From positions 36,727,201-36,791,200 of the forward strand of contig OZ038422.1 in assembly GCA_964036155.1 (NCBI GenBank): a DNA stretch of 64,000 nt, read 5' to 3'. The position numbers were made by a program, and so were the translations under genes. Under the pieces are notes generated by a model that saw only the letters and a list, made by a program, of their open reading frames with translations, made no database searches and had not been told where the DNA came from. Positions 13,505 through 26,877 of this stretch are shown in pieces; position 1 is the stretch's first letter, and each line of letters starts with the position of its first letter. The DNA comes from Diploscapter coronatus. Taxonomy: Eukaryota > Nematoda > Chromadorea > Rhabditida > Rhabditidae.

Positions 13505-16014
13505 TCACTTTCGGAGGAAATAATAAGCAAGGCTGATGAAGGCCACACTCGAGAGGCTGCAAACGAGAGGCACGGTCAAATGGGGAGAGAGGGGAAGAGG
13601 AGAGATCGACTTCGCACTGAAATGAATTACTCAATTTTTGAAGATCAAATATCTTGATAACAAAACTAAAAAAAATCGTCTTTTTGTTCTACTCTTCTAA
13701 ATAACTAATAGAAAGTTGAAAGATTGGCATTTGGTAAAACAATTCTTTCTTGTCTGTCAAGCAGAAATGAGGCAGAGAGAAGGAACAATACTACACCGTC
13801 TAAACTGAAACGAAACTAAACAACAAGTGCGGCAGTCTTCAGACACACTTCTTTTCTAAGCAAATGCGCCATTTCTCCTTCGCGCCTTCAAAAAGTTGAA
13901 AATGCAAACAAATTGGGAGCCTGGGAGACATTGAGTTAGACAGAAAAAATCTGCAGGCAAACCAACCCACGATCATAACTGTAACTACATTCGAGCGGTT
14001 GAACGGCTTTTTTGGTAAAATTATTTGGAAAGTGTAAATCATTCCTCAAAAATAGCGGAGTTCCCTTGGAATTGCAAGAACAGTCACGTTTCGAATTTAA
14101 ACATGAGTTTACAGCATTCTTGCTGACATAAAATACTAGGAAAAGTACGAATTTCTCCAAAATTGGAAGAAGTATTTTGCAGTCTTTAGGAGAGAGATGA
14201 AATGCTACTAGAAATGGCAAAAGTTTGAACGAAAATTACTACACCCTTAGAAACTTCTCATTTGAAATGGATGACGTTTATATGATTTGACATGTTACAT
14301 TTTCATCAAGATGATTGGAATGCAGATTCAGAAATTCTACTGACATTGTGACATTTGTACTCTTTAATTCAACTCACATTCTGCCGTTGATATTAGTATC
14401 CAAGTCCTCGATGCACTTGACTAGTTTCTGGAGAGAGAGGCTCATGCTGTGGATGGAGCGGGAGAGCAGACGGCGGTTGCCAGAATCCTGAAAATTCACG
14501 AATAACTCGATGATGAATGGCGGAGCAATACACCTCATATCCCAGATTGCGCAGATTGTTGCTGAATCGAGCCTCCGAAATGCGCTTCCTAAAACGAATG
14601 AGTCTTAGTTTGGTCGGTTTTTTCCTGCATTCATGTTCTCCTTTCAAACTGATCATAGGGTGGACGTGGATTCAATTTGTGGAATTGATCTGCGAGTTTA
14701 TGGGCATCGAGTGAATTGATTATTTTAGATCTCCAAAAGTTACTTAATTCTTCCAAGGTAAACAATGAAATAGTCCTTACATGTGCAGAGCGATTTCCTC
14801 GTTCATGACGAGCAGGTGAGCCTGGCTGTTGGCCAGCAGATCGAGCAGATGCAACAGGGACAGGCCACGGCCGCTGAAAAACAATCATTAGTCAATCAAT
14901 GAATGGCTGAATGATGGTCGACTCACTTGGGATCCTTAGCAGTGCCAGTCTTCAGGTACAACGAGCTGCTTTGCCAGGGGAATTCGGAGTACTTCTTCAG
15001 AGCCTCTTGCAGCCGAGATTTGTCTGGCTCTTCCAACTAGAAAAAAAACGTTATAACTTTTGTCGAAAGTTTTATACGTTCAAAAACTGTGTGAAGCCAA
15101 CATTATCGCGGGATTCAAATAACTTGCAATTCTTGCCACATTTTGTCAAATTAAATTTTAAAGTGGGCGTATTCTGTTCTTTTTTGCTGAAATTCTGATG
15201 TATTTGACTAACCTCCTCAGCATGTTGATACAGTTCGTGAATCAGCTTATCCTTCATCTTCTCGACAGCCTGCTCCGAGCAGCCAGCCATGCGGACGAGT
15301 TTCGCAGTCTGATTGGCAATATCTTCATCTGAGCGGCGTTTGCACTGCACGAACGGCTCGGGTTTGTGCCTGTCTGCCTGTGGGAAGCGAGCCGCGAAAA
15401 GGGCAGACTGCTCGCAGACTTCCTCGATCTCGATCTTGAACTCGTCATCACTCGAAGTATCCTTGATCAGAGACGAGTTGAAAGAGCGAGGGGAAGGCAC
15501 CTCGAGCAGACTACAGGCAGACACAGTCGAGTCAATCACGGACAACATCATATCGGTAGTCGAGCTGCTCTTTTCTAATTCAGCTTCCACTTGCACATCT
15601 TCCTCTGTCTGATTCGAGCCTGCTCCAGAGTACTTGCTGAAAATTTATAAATCTCAATTTCGCATAATTGCACATATCTCTATGTTCTTATCGTTTCTTT
15701 TATTAGAAGATTTTCTCCGTTCAACTTACTCAAGAATTGATATTTTCAAAATCAAATGATTTTGAACTAATTTTCCGAGCGCAATACTGTAAAAAATAGA
15801 ATTTTCATAAAATGAACCGTTTCTGAAAATTTCAGAAGTGGGAATTTTCTTTAAAAAATCATTTTCTTGTATATGTAATCGGTCAGTTAGGAAGTAAGTA
15901 CCTGCGTTTTTTGTTGCCGACATGGATGCCGAGATCGATTTGCCTGTCTTCAATCGCCTCCTCTTCAGCGCCCTCGAACTCGTGCTCCAACACAATAGAC
16001 TCAGAGCTTATCAT
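13505..16014 (-). CDS. Unrecognised protein with a C-terminal membrane anchor
   Basis: Seven exons join in frame: 16014-15902, 15636-15213, 15036-14927, 14873-14781, 14588-14534, 14487-14378 and 13616-13505, giving 338 residues. The N-terminal 160 residues are acidic and Ser-rich. A helical middle part contains EQAVEKMKDKLIHELYQ and a Leu-rich stretch LSLLHLLDLLANSQAHLL. A later segment, SMSLSLQKLVKCIEDLD, looks like coiled coil. The last exon encodes a hydrophobic segment, VPLVCSLSSVAFISLAYYF, followed only by LRK and a stop, which is the layout of a tail-anchored protein. An acceptor TTCCAG abuts the ATG, so either a spliced leader is added there or an upstream exon exists. I do not recognise the family. 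The gene is divergent from 14-3-3 across about 650 bp. The last join spans a 761 bp intron and is the least certain. Confidence 0.72.
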
Positions 16015-16663
16015 CTGGAAAATTCAATTTGACAAAACTTCTTTAAACTCCATCTGCGGAGGGACTTTCATACAGGAAAACTATATTTTAGTCCTCGCCC
16101 GAAAATATGCGCCATTCTCTCAGTGGACTGAGCTCTGAGAAAGTGCAAAATGCTACAAATTCTCAAATAGCAATGCGATTTCAACACAATATCATGGGGA
16201 AATGATGAACATCATTTACAAGAAATTTATTTTGAGTTCATCAAATCAAAAAAAAAAAGATAAACGAAAACAGCAGTAATTAGAAACGCAATTTACAATT
16301 ACATGAATCCTATGATAGTGAACTAGTACCTCAGCAAATGGTAAAGAGAAATAGCAAAAATACTAAAAAGTAAGATGAATAAAGAAAAACGACAAAGACA
16401 ATGAATACCCAGAGGGTAACGTTCCCTTCCCCACGGCGTTTCTTTTCCCCCACTTGCTTTCTCAAGGAAGGCCCTTCTCAAAAACGCAAGTGATCGTTTC
16501 CCGAATTTTCGATTTTCGAAAAGTGGTCATTTTTAGGCCGCAACATTTTGTGATTTCCGTTTCATTTCTTCCGATTTTCTCTTCGTTTCTTGCGCGTTTC
16601 TCGCGATTTTTTTTTTGTGTGAAAATCTTCTAAATTTCAGTACCATTATACTAAACGCCAGCA
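16015..16663. promoter_or_regulatory. Divergent intergenic region between the tail-anchored and 14-3-3 genes
   Basis: The two genes start back to back here, so both promoters probably lie in this 650 bp. On the plus strand a TAAATTTCAG acceptor ends at 16640, 24 nt before the 14-3-3 ATG and preceded by a T-rich run, which fits a trans-splice acceptor. On the minus strand the TTTTCCAG acceptor abuts the ATG at 16014. No TATA box was recognised with confidence. Confidence 0.45.
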
Positions 16664-18170
<1,507 letters not shown>

Positions 18171-18397
18171 TTTCCAATCTGATGTCTACATCGGCGTGTT
18201 CTCCCTTCTCTAGTCATCCCATCCCCCTCTACCTTCACTCTCCCTCCTCCCCTTCCACCTTCATTCCCATTTTCAACCACCAAATTATTCCTGTTTGATT
18301 GCCTGGCTCATGCCTTTCATTCCTCTTTTATGATCTAGCATTATCTCCATGACTTTTATCTATCCACTCTTTCTGGAATTTGAATGATTTCGTGTTC

Positions 18398-18403
18398 AAT
18401 AAA
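18398..18403 (+). terminator. Polyadenylation signal of the 14-3-3 gene
   Basis: AATAAA lies 228 nt after the stop codon. A TTTTAG acceptor follows 48 nt downstream at 18450, a spacing typical of nematode intercistronic regions. Confidence 0.7.
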
Positions 18404-18525
18404 TTTTTTGATAAACTGAAAAGTTGTTCTCCTTTTGTGTAACATTTTAGTACGTCAAATTCGCAAGAAAATACTTGAAATCAATGGTCAAAAATTGTAC
18501 TTCTTTGCCAACCTACTGAGACAAA

Positions 18526-18684
18526 ATGAACACCGAGGACGACGATGACAGAGACTTGAATCCGGCACCCAGCGAACCGTCGAAATCGCCAAGTTCTTCG
18601 AGGGAATCTCCGTCGGAAAGGCAGCATAATCGGGGAAACGTGAAACGATGGGATCTTCACGATCACATGGAAGTTGACTTCTGA
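18526..18684 (+). CDS. Small acidic/Ser-rich protein, 52 residues, function unknown
   Basis: An open frame of 53 codons starts with MNTEDDDDRDLNPAPSEPS, continues through a Ser/Pro/Arg-rich stretch (SPSSSRESPSERQ) and ends KRWDLHDHMEVDF. Base composition and codon choice look coding, unlike the flanks. It begins about 120 nt after the 14-3-3 poly(A) signal and 75 nt after a TTTTAG acceptor at 18450, so it may be the second gene of an operon. A short upstream ATG at 18484 opens a 12-codon frame. A different end is possible: GAA|GTTGAC near 18672 could be a donor to the acceptor at 18784, changing the last residues. No family is recognised. Confidence 0.5.
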   Translation: MNTEDDDDRDLNPAPSEPSKSPSSSRESPSERQHNRGNVKRWDLHDHMEVDF

Positions 18685-20670
18685 ACAAGCAAGAATGAGA
18701 AAATAAGCGCAGAAGGGGACGAAAGAATTGAACATTCTAATTATAGAATGCTAGAATAACTTAATGAATTGTGGTTTGTTGCAGGAGCGAGTATGGACGA
18801 GTTGTGCCAAGCGATGATCGCCTTCCCTCCGCCCTGCGAAGCGTCACATCCAACATGGCTCACAATCGAGTGCCCCATCTGATATATGCTTTTCTACAGA
18901 AAATCGAAGAAAATTTTCAAAGACGTAAATAATCAGAAGTCAGACTTTAACTGTCCAAAGAGTTACAGGATCGGTTAATCTCGAGAGTTATCTCTGAAGC
19001 CTGAAGGTTTTATTTTTTGATTTCCTAATCTGCGAATTTTTATCCTCTGATGATTGCAGCTCATCTTTGAAGTCATTCTTGCTTTGAATCTGCTAGTGAG
19101 AACCAGGCTTGGAACTTTTAATCCGATCCGACGGAATCGAGTCGGATTGGATTCGAATTTATCAAAAAATTGATCAGATCGAGTTTTTCGATCCGACTCC
19201 CAATCTGATGAGAACTATAGTGAAATTCTAATTGGATTGTCTGAAATTCATTTCTGATTTATCGCTCGAATCTCCAACCAAAGTTCTTTTCAAAATTAAA
19301 AGTGCGAAAAATGAGGTTTTTTACTCGAACAAAACAGTTTGCTCCTTATTTATTTCTCTTCCGACTGCACCTCTTCTAATTTGTTTTCTCGTGTTTCTGT
19401 CGGTCCAATTAGTGTTTCAATTCATTTGTACTGTTTCAAACTGCTGCATCTTTCTGTCCACGAGGTCAGGGAGTTATATTGTTGTATTGTTATCATCCAT
19501 TCCCTGAAGCAATGCAATTGTGCATCAGCGAGAGGACGTCATTCCTTTCCTCTTTCTCTCTCACGCATTCCTCTTTCCTCTTTCCTTCTCTCCAATCAGA
19601 CAGTCAAAGAGTCATCTCCAGCTGCAAATAGTCCCCCTTCCTCAAGAGCCCCTTCCAATCTATTGCCCCGAGCATTCAACCTTTCTCTTCGTAGCTCAAG
19701 CTTCACCTTCCCATTCATTTCCATTTTCATGTTCAGTTTTCGGATGTTATTCCCTTTTCTCCTCTCCATTCTCCATATTTACTGACCAACAGTCAGTCAG
19801 TCATTCATTTCTCTTCTCGCCTCTGCGCGTCCATTTTATGTTCCGTTCTTCAACCATCCTCTATTTTCAACGAGCCGCTTCATTTTTTCCCAAATTTACT
19901 CGCGATATCGGGCCAAACCGTAGATGATATCCTTTTCGAGTCGATTTTATCTATTTTCATTATCTTTTCGTGGTCTTTTTTTTTTTTAAATTGATTCGAT
20001 CAATCAAAAATATTTCCTTTTTCGTCATGCTTTATTATCTTTTTTTCCAAAGTATTTTAGTTTTTTTTTCAATCATATTCTTTCACTTTTCCCGTCATTT
20101 TTCGTTTTTACAGTTCATAGTTCACAACCCTCAGGCATGTTGTCTTCTTCTTCTTCTTCTTACTCTTTCGCATATTTGTTTTTCCTGTCATTCATCATTC
20201 AGTAATTCAGTTCTCTTTCCAACCTCTTCATTTACAGTTTGCCTCTTTGTCATTCGTCTTTCACTCACTAACACTAACAGTCAGCTTCCAGCAGTCAGCA
20301 ATCCGTATTTCCGGTTCTGTTCTCTGGATGCTCTCCTCCTTCCCTCTCTCGCTAAGCCCCGCCTTTGCCTGTTAATCTCGTAGCCCTGAGGGCGCAGCAG
20401 CAAAGCTTCTGTCTGTCTGCCTCTCTCTTCACTCCCTTCCTCTCTCTCTCTTTCTCTGTGCCCTGTTCGTCTCATTTTCTCTCGTTTCGGAGAGAAACCG
20501 TCGTCCAAAATTGTGCAGATCGTGTTAATTCCTCGAGTTAAGTAGGAAAAACAAGGATCAAACGAACAGAACAACACCGTCTTTGGGCATTCTCCCACAA
20601 TCCCTTCTATTTTCATTCGTTTTAACCTCTGATCGACACCGTCTAGAAGAAGAACTCCTTGATTGATTGG
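18685..20670. other. Intergenic region upstream of the LRR gene
   Basis: Apart from a possible exon after a TTGCAG acceptor at 18784 (frame MDELCQAMIAFPPP, stop near 18880) no coding exon is supported. Around 19120-19210 there is a partly palindromic stretch built on AATCCGA/GAGTCGGATT. From about 19370 to 20480 the plus strand is strongly C/T-rich, with (CTT) and (CTCT) runs; its open frames reflect composition only. This block probably contains the promoter and 5' leader of the LRR gene starting at 20671. Confidence 0.4.
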
Positions 20671-23600
20671 ATGTTTCATCGCTATTTGCTGTGCCTGGTC
20701 CTTTGGACCTGGCTTCCATGGGCCTTTGCCCAATGTCCCGCTCTGACAGGCCCCTGCAAATGTGCCCCTTCCATCTACGAGCCAGTTGCCATTATCTGTT
20801 CGAACGCAGGCAGCTTCCAGAATGTCATTCAAGCTATTCAACCTGCTAGGGATATTCCTGTAAGTTATTATTTTTTTTTATTAATTTACCGAGGTTAATT
20901 TTGAAAGAACCGTTTATTCAAAGAATAGGCTTTTCTTACCAATATTTTTTCTTTCAATTCATAATTTTTGAAAAATTGGAATATATGACACAATTTTTTA
21001 TTAATATGACGGCATTATTTTGAAGTATCCTTTAATTTAGTATTGAAAATCGTGCCATCATATTCTAAAAGACTGCCATTGTGTGTCTTCGTGAAATATC
21101 ATTCGAATTTGCGCATTTTTGCATTTTCGGACTCCTCGTATATATTTTTACCTAGTTATTCTAAGAAACAAGGAAAGGAATCAATCAAAATAATATATTT
21201 ACTGATCATTCTTCTGGATGCCTAAATATGCGGATTCAGATCGATTCCTTGATGATTGTTGACACAGCTGTCACCTCGATCCCTGCCAACGCATTCGAGG
21301 GCTTCACCATCCTCAGGCTGGTCTTCAACAGGAACACTCTGCAGAGCATCGACGACAATGCATTCAATGGCAATTTGATCGACTCCCTCGTCGAATTGGA
21401 TCTCAATGACAACAATCTCGGGCAGATCCCTCAGAGTGGAGTCCCCAGATTGCGCAATCTCAGAAAGTTATACCTCAACAGGTAAATCCTTTTTTTTTTC
21501 TTTCTAATTCTCAAAGTTCATTGTGCTGGCTCCAAATTGTCCTGTGTTACCTTTTAACTTGGAATACAAACTTTCCAAGAATGAGTTCAATTTTATCTAA
21601 ACTCTTTCTGAAGTGAGTACTCTCTTTTCTTTTTCTCAAATTTAGCAAGATTTTATTCGCAGCTTAACTTTTCAAGCACGAAAATGCTTGATAGACAACG
21701 GAGAAAAAAATAGTACCAAATCTTGATTTGCGAATTTAAAACTTTCAGGAACCGAATCAGTCAATTGTCACCGACTGCATTCAACAACTACGCGAGTGCC
21801 GATCTGATAGTGAAGTTGGAGATCGCGGGCAATCGACTCACTGATGCTACGCTGGGAGACTCGCTTGTCTTCAGACCACTCAAATTGCTACAGGTTATTT
21901 CGTGCACCCATTTTCTAACCATCTTTCTTGTATTTAAGGAACTTTCCCTAGAAACGAATGCTCTGACTCAAATTCCCTCTGCAGCCCTCGTCAACCAGAA
22001 ACAGACTCTGACGAATCTCAATCTCGGCTTGAACAACATCAATGATGTGAGCGTTTGCTATTTCGACTACTTTTTCAATTTATTGACTGAAGATCTTTTT
22101 TCTAATTGTTGGATCTATCATCTAAAATTTCATAACTTTTTGTTCCATTTTGTTTTTCGAAAAATTGGCGACGTCATCAATTTTCTTGCAGGTGCCAGTC
22201 GGCGCTCTGGACTTCCCGAATCTTACTTCTCTATCCTTGGAATTCAACGGAATCACCGTTATTCCTCCACAAGCTTTCCAGGTAAATTCAATTTTATCCT
22301 ACACTTTATTCGCTGATTCTATTTCTCTAGGGTCTTCCCAATCTTCAATATTTGTACCTGACGGGCAACAAATTCCCGTCCTGGGCAGTCGAGATGTTCC
22401 GTTACATTCCCCAACTGAGAACGCTCGGCATCGGAGAGACTCCCATCTCTGTCATCCCCAACAATGCATTTATGGTAAGAGGTTGACCTTTCCTACCGCC
22501 TTCTTCAAATCATTAGCTTATGTTTCTTCACAGTGAAGTTTGAGAAAAAAAACGCATAATAGGAAGATGTAGAAATGAAAACGGAGCAAAAATGAAATAG
22601 GAATGTGAGTAAACATGAGTTTTAGCAAAAAATATTTTAGATTGCTTATTTTTGCAGTAATTGACTTATTTAGCACATTGTTCATCTGATTCGTCTGGAG
22701 ATGTCAGAAGCAGCCGTGGACACGATCGAAAGAGGCGCCTTCCAGCGAGTGCCCCAAATTCAGGCTATCGTTCTCAACAAGAACAGGCTTTCACAGTAAG
22801 ATTTCTCTTTTCATTGACAAGGTCAATTTTTACCCTCCAAAGAATCCATAAGAGCTATGTTTCAAATTATGACAAAAACCGATGTTGATCATTTGTAACT
22901 GTTCTTATGAGTTTCTTTCAGAGTTCGCCAAGATTTCTTCGAAGGACTGAATGATTTGTACTCGATCGATCTGCAGGGCAACCGCATCGAAAACGTACAG
23001 AACCTGGCCTTCGCCAACCTGCCCAGTCTCAATCACTTGGATATCAGGTTGATCTTCACTCATTTTATCGATTATTTCCAACCTTTGTTGATGATCAGAA
23101 AGTGTTGTGTTTGGTGAGTGAGGGCTTTGCAATGTCTTCTGTTTCCCTGTTTCCACTAAAGAGTCTCTTTGCCTTGTCGCGGATAAGGATCGCTGAAAAT
23201 CGATGCGTTGACTTGCGGGTTTGAAGTGTGCGCGGTTAAAAACAGCACGGCACAAAACAGATCGCCACAGAGACGGCGATTTCCCTGCAGGCCTCGCGGG
23301 CAGCCTTCAGTCTTCAGTCATTCATTCCGTATTTTGCCGGGAACGAAATAGAGAGAGAGAGGCCTAGTGATGAGGAGGAGAGATTCGAGAGAGGCAGAAA
23401 TTGGCATACATTCCCTCTTTCCCCTTTGCCTTTGCCTTTCGTCTTTCGTACTTCCCCAGTCCTTAGTGTGCTTGTTATATTTGACGATGACTAGGTGCTG
23501 CATAGGTGCGCGAGCCTGCGGCAAGGAGATAGGAAAAGGGGAGAGGGGGGAGCCAGTTCTACAGATCTAACGGGCAAGCTCTCTGCCTGCCTGCCTGCAC

Positions 23601-26600
23601 GACTGTGTGACTGCACAAACGAGCCGATCAGCTATCGAAGTCGGGCGGGCGAAGGCAGGGCGTGCCACTCGCATTCAGGGCAGATCATTTACAGTGGGAG
23701 TGATTAATAATGGAAAAATGCACAGAAGCAAACACGAAAGAGGGGGAGGGAGGGATCAATAGTCATTTATCTGAGATCTATATGAAAGCGATCAATATGA
23801 TTAGGAGATAGGGGATTTTATAAATTATGAAGAATCAATTTCATTCTTACTTTACGCTATTAGAAGACAACTTCATCTGGAGATAATAATTCATAAAAAG
23901 ATGCGTAATGATGAAACTCATAGGTCGACTTGCAAATGAGATGGTGGTTAACCGTTAAACGATACGTCAATAAAATATTTTTTTCTCAATTTCGCCGTTA
24001 CGCCAATTATACAACTTTTATCTGAAAGTTACACTACAGTTGGAAAGAAGAACTAAACTCAATAATCAATAAATAAATGCTCAGTTACAACCAACTGCAA
24101 ACGATGCCATCGGACGTGTTCCAGGGCTCCTTCCAGCCAGATCCCAACGACCGTCGAGTCATTTACGTCTGTGGTCAGTCACTTTTTTTTTCCTTTTCTT
24201 TCCTTATTTCTGTTGTTTCTCTTCTTCTCACTTTTCCTGTTTTGTTGACTCTTCGCCTTTACTCATTCATTACAGTCAAATCTTCGAAATAAATGTAGGC
24301 AGAAAAGGTATTTTTGAATTTCGAAAAAAGAAAGAATTAGGTTGAACGGATTAGTTTTTCATGCTATTTTCATTTTTCTTCAAGCATGAATCGAATTTCA
24401 TAATCCTTGTGATTAAAGTCCGTTCGAGAATCAAATGATGAAGGATGAAAGCCCTTCTTTATCCCTTGATCTGTCCGCTTCTTCTTCAAGTTTACATGAA
24501 ATTCTTTGCTCTTTCCTTCGCTAGCCCTCGACTCTTTTTGATAGAGAAACACGCTGCACAGTCGGTGACTGCTTGACTGTTGAGGGACAGTCAGAAGAAT
24601 TCCTTCCCCTCTCCGTTCTGCCTGCTTTCCGAAAAGGGAGCGGCTCTGTTCATAAATATCCAACTCATTGAGAGAGATGAAGGAGGGAAATCGATCATTT
24701 GTGAAGATCAGAGATGACATGACTTCTCTAAAGAGTTGGACGAAAAGATAAAATGAAAAATTCAATCTTCAACCAAACTTGATCTTTATCCGTAAAATAG
24801 TCTGCTAGTATTTCTTCTTGGTTTGTTACAACAACAAAAAACCTGTTATTACGAAATATCATTGTCCTAAAGAGGAGAAATTTCAGGAAATCCGTGGTAC
24901 TGCAACAATGAATTGGAGTGGATGCGACAGTTGTTCAGAGACAATCTGGACATCGACATCGAGAAGCCCGGCTGCTTGGCTGTTTGTGCTGCTTCTCCAA
25001 ATGGATGTCCGGTGGAAGGAACTCCGCTGAGGTGGAAAAAATATTATTCCCATTAAAAAGCCGATCTTCATCAATCATTTTTTAATAGAAAAATCAACTT
25101 GTCTGAATTTTTTGGTAATGGTAAAAATTCGAGATTTGGAAAAGTAGTTGAATCGTAGAATCGTTGATTGTCAAATAGAAGAGTTTGGTAGTAAAAAATA
25201 TTTTCCTCCCTTACTATTTCCTATGCCCACTTTTGCTACTGCTTTTCTTCATTTCCTAGATATTTATATTTTTGCGAATATTAATCTCGAAATTACTCTA
25301 ATCTCTATGAATACATATTTAGCTTTGACTATATTGTACTTTTCCAGATCTATCGATTTCTGTCAGAACAATGAAGAAGCTCAGCCCCTTGTGGGTCAAG
25401 CTCTATCAGTCGTTGGATGGATTATTCTTGCCATCATCATGACGATTCTCTGCATTTCGATATGTTTGTTGGCTCTTGTCCGTTATGGAATGAGTCATCG
25501 AAGGAAGAAGCAGAAGGATGCAGAAATCGAGGAAGACGTTCGGGTTATGTCATCTGCAAGTGAGTATTTTGAATGTTTATCATTTTTTCTTCTTGTATTT
25601 GAATATTTCTCTCAAAAATGTGTATTCTTCTTATATGATTTTCAATAATTTTTTCCTAAAAGTTTACTCGCATCCTTTATTTTATTCTTTCCCAACTTTA
25701 ATTTTCTTCCGTAATCTGATTCGAAAGCGCGAAGTTAGACCTATTGATCTCTTTCTTCGGTCTCTTGTCTTGTTCATGCATTTCAACAGCTCAACTGTTG
25801 AACTGTTGGCTCGTTTCTGCGCTGCTTTTTCCACTTCCATTCACGGCTGTCATCCACCCTTCTCCCCTTTCTTCTTCTTCTTCTTCTTCTTCAATTGCAT
25901 CTCCTTTTTCGTCTTTCTCGATTCGTTTATCGTCTGGCTACTTTCGTGCTCAGCGGATTTGACATCTCAAAGACTGCTCTCAAAAATAGCCCCTAGCCCT
26001 TAGTCCTTAGTCTGTATGGTCGTTGCTGTTGCTTGTGTCACACGTAGATCGCGTAAAAGATATCTTTGGACAGGCTCGGGTTCTTAGAAAGGAATGAAAT
26101 TTGATAGGCTCTATTGAAAGTCGCCTTTTCAAGCTATTTACGAGCGTAGAACCGTTTTAGTCCCTACGACATATCATTTATAAAAAGAGGAATCAATCAA
26201 GATTCTATTTTCACAATTCAAATGATGTCTGAAAAATAGTGGCTGATAAAATTTTGGAATATTCATAGCTATTGATGCACTCACATAGCCTTCATATAAT
26301 AAATAAAACTTAGTGAAGATTCATAGGAATTGAACATCTAACGAGCAAAATATATTAACGACATAATTTTTAGTGTAATTGATTCATTTTATGTGAATAT
26401 GCGTGCAAGACTGCATCCGCATTCATGATTATTCCAAGTTTTTGATATTCATTAGATTTTATTGCGCTATTCTTCCGCATATTACTCGCACCTACATTAT
26501 AGAAGTTTTCCCAGAAACGTTTACTTTTTCCAAGCCTCTCAAAATCTCGCCGTTTTCGTGCTCTCTCGTCTCTGTTGATCAAGTACATAACCAAAAAATG

Positions 26601-26877
26601 CGTATCGCCCTTCATAGCAGTGTGATGTAGTGGATATCGAGTTAGATTTTTGCCTTTTCGTGAACGATAAACGAAAGATTTGTTTAAGTGAACGTTTCTG
26701 GGAAAGCCAGGATAAATATGAACTTTTTCTTATTTAAAAATTCAATTTCTAGCCTCAATATACGGTCCCGGCCCAGTCTCAGTGATCGATCGGCCGTACT
26801 CGACAGTTCCTCCAGTCAATTTGGATTTGCCTGCAGCTCACACACTCGATGACCGACCTACGAATTACTTCTATTAG
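20671..26877 (+). CDS. Extracellular leucine-rich-repeat single-pass membrane protein (LET-4/EGG-6/SYM-1 type)
   Basis: Twelve exons join in frame: 20671-20859, 21240-21481, 21749-21893, 21939-22046, 22192-22281, 22331-22474, 22674-22795, 22922-23047, 24085-24173, 24887-25031, 25348-25559 and 26753-26877, giving 578 residues. The order is a signal peptide (1-21), a Cys-rich LRR N-cap (CPALTGPCKCAPSIYEPVAI), about 12 LRRs such as LVELDLNDNNLGQIP, a C-cap (GNPWYCNNELEW with later Cys), a membrane helix at about 488-513 (VVGWIILAIIMTILCISICL), a basic stop-transfer RHRRKKQK-like stretch and a short tail ending RPTNYFY. In C. elegans such eLRRon proteins organise the apical extracellular matrix of epithelia. 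Which member this is I cannot say. Intron 8 is about 1 kb and unusually GC-rich. Confidence 0.9.
23048..24084 (+). other. Long intron of the LRR gene with GC-rich core
   Basis: The other introns of this gene are mostly 40-400 bp; this one is 1037 bp. Its middle (about 23280-23710) is much richer in G and C than surrounding introns, with GCCTGCCTGCCTGC and GGGCGGGCGAAGGCAGGGCG stretches and an AGAGAGAGAG run. It could be an enhancer or internal promoter. No exon with proper splice sites was seen. Confidence 0.35.

Noticed and set aside
19339..20383. Long plus-strand open frames (up to 148 codons) upstream of the LRR gene
   Set aside because: They reflect the C/T-rich block; residues are mostly Ser, Phe, Leu and Pro with no start context or exon structure.
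20281..20841. 186-codon minus-strand frame over the LRR gene start
   Set aside because: It is antisense to the signal-peptide exon and has basic, repetitive composition; the plus-strand gene explains the sequence.
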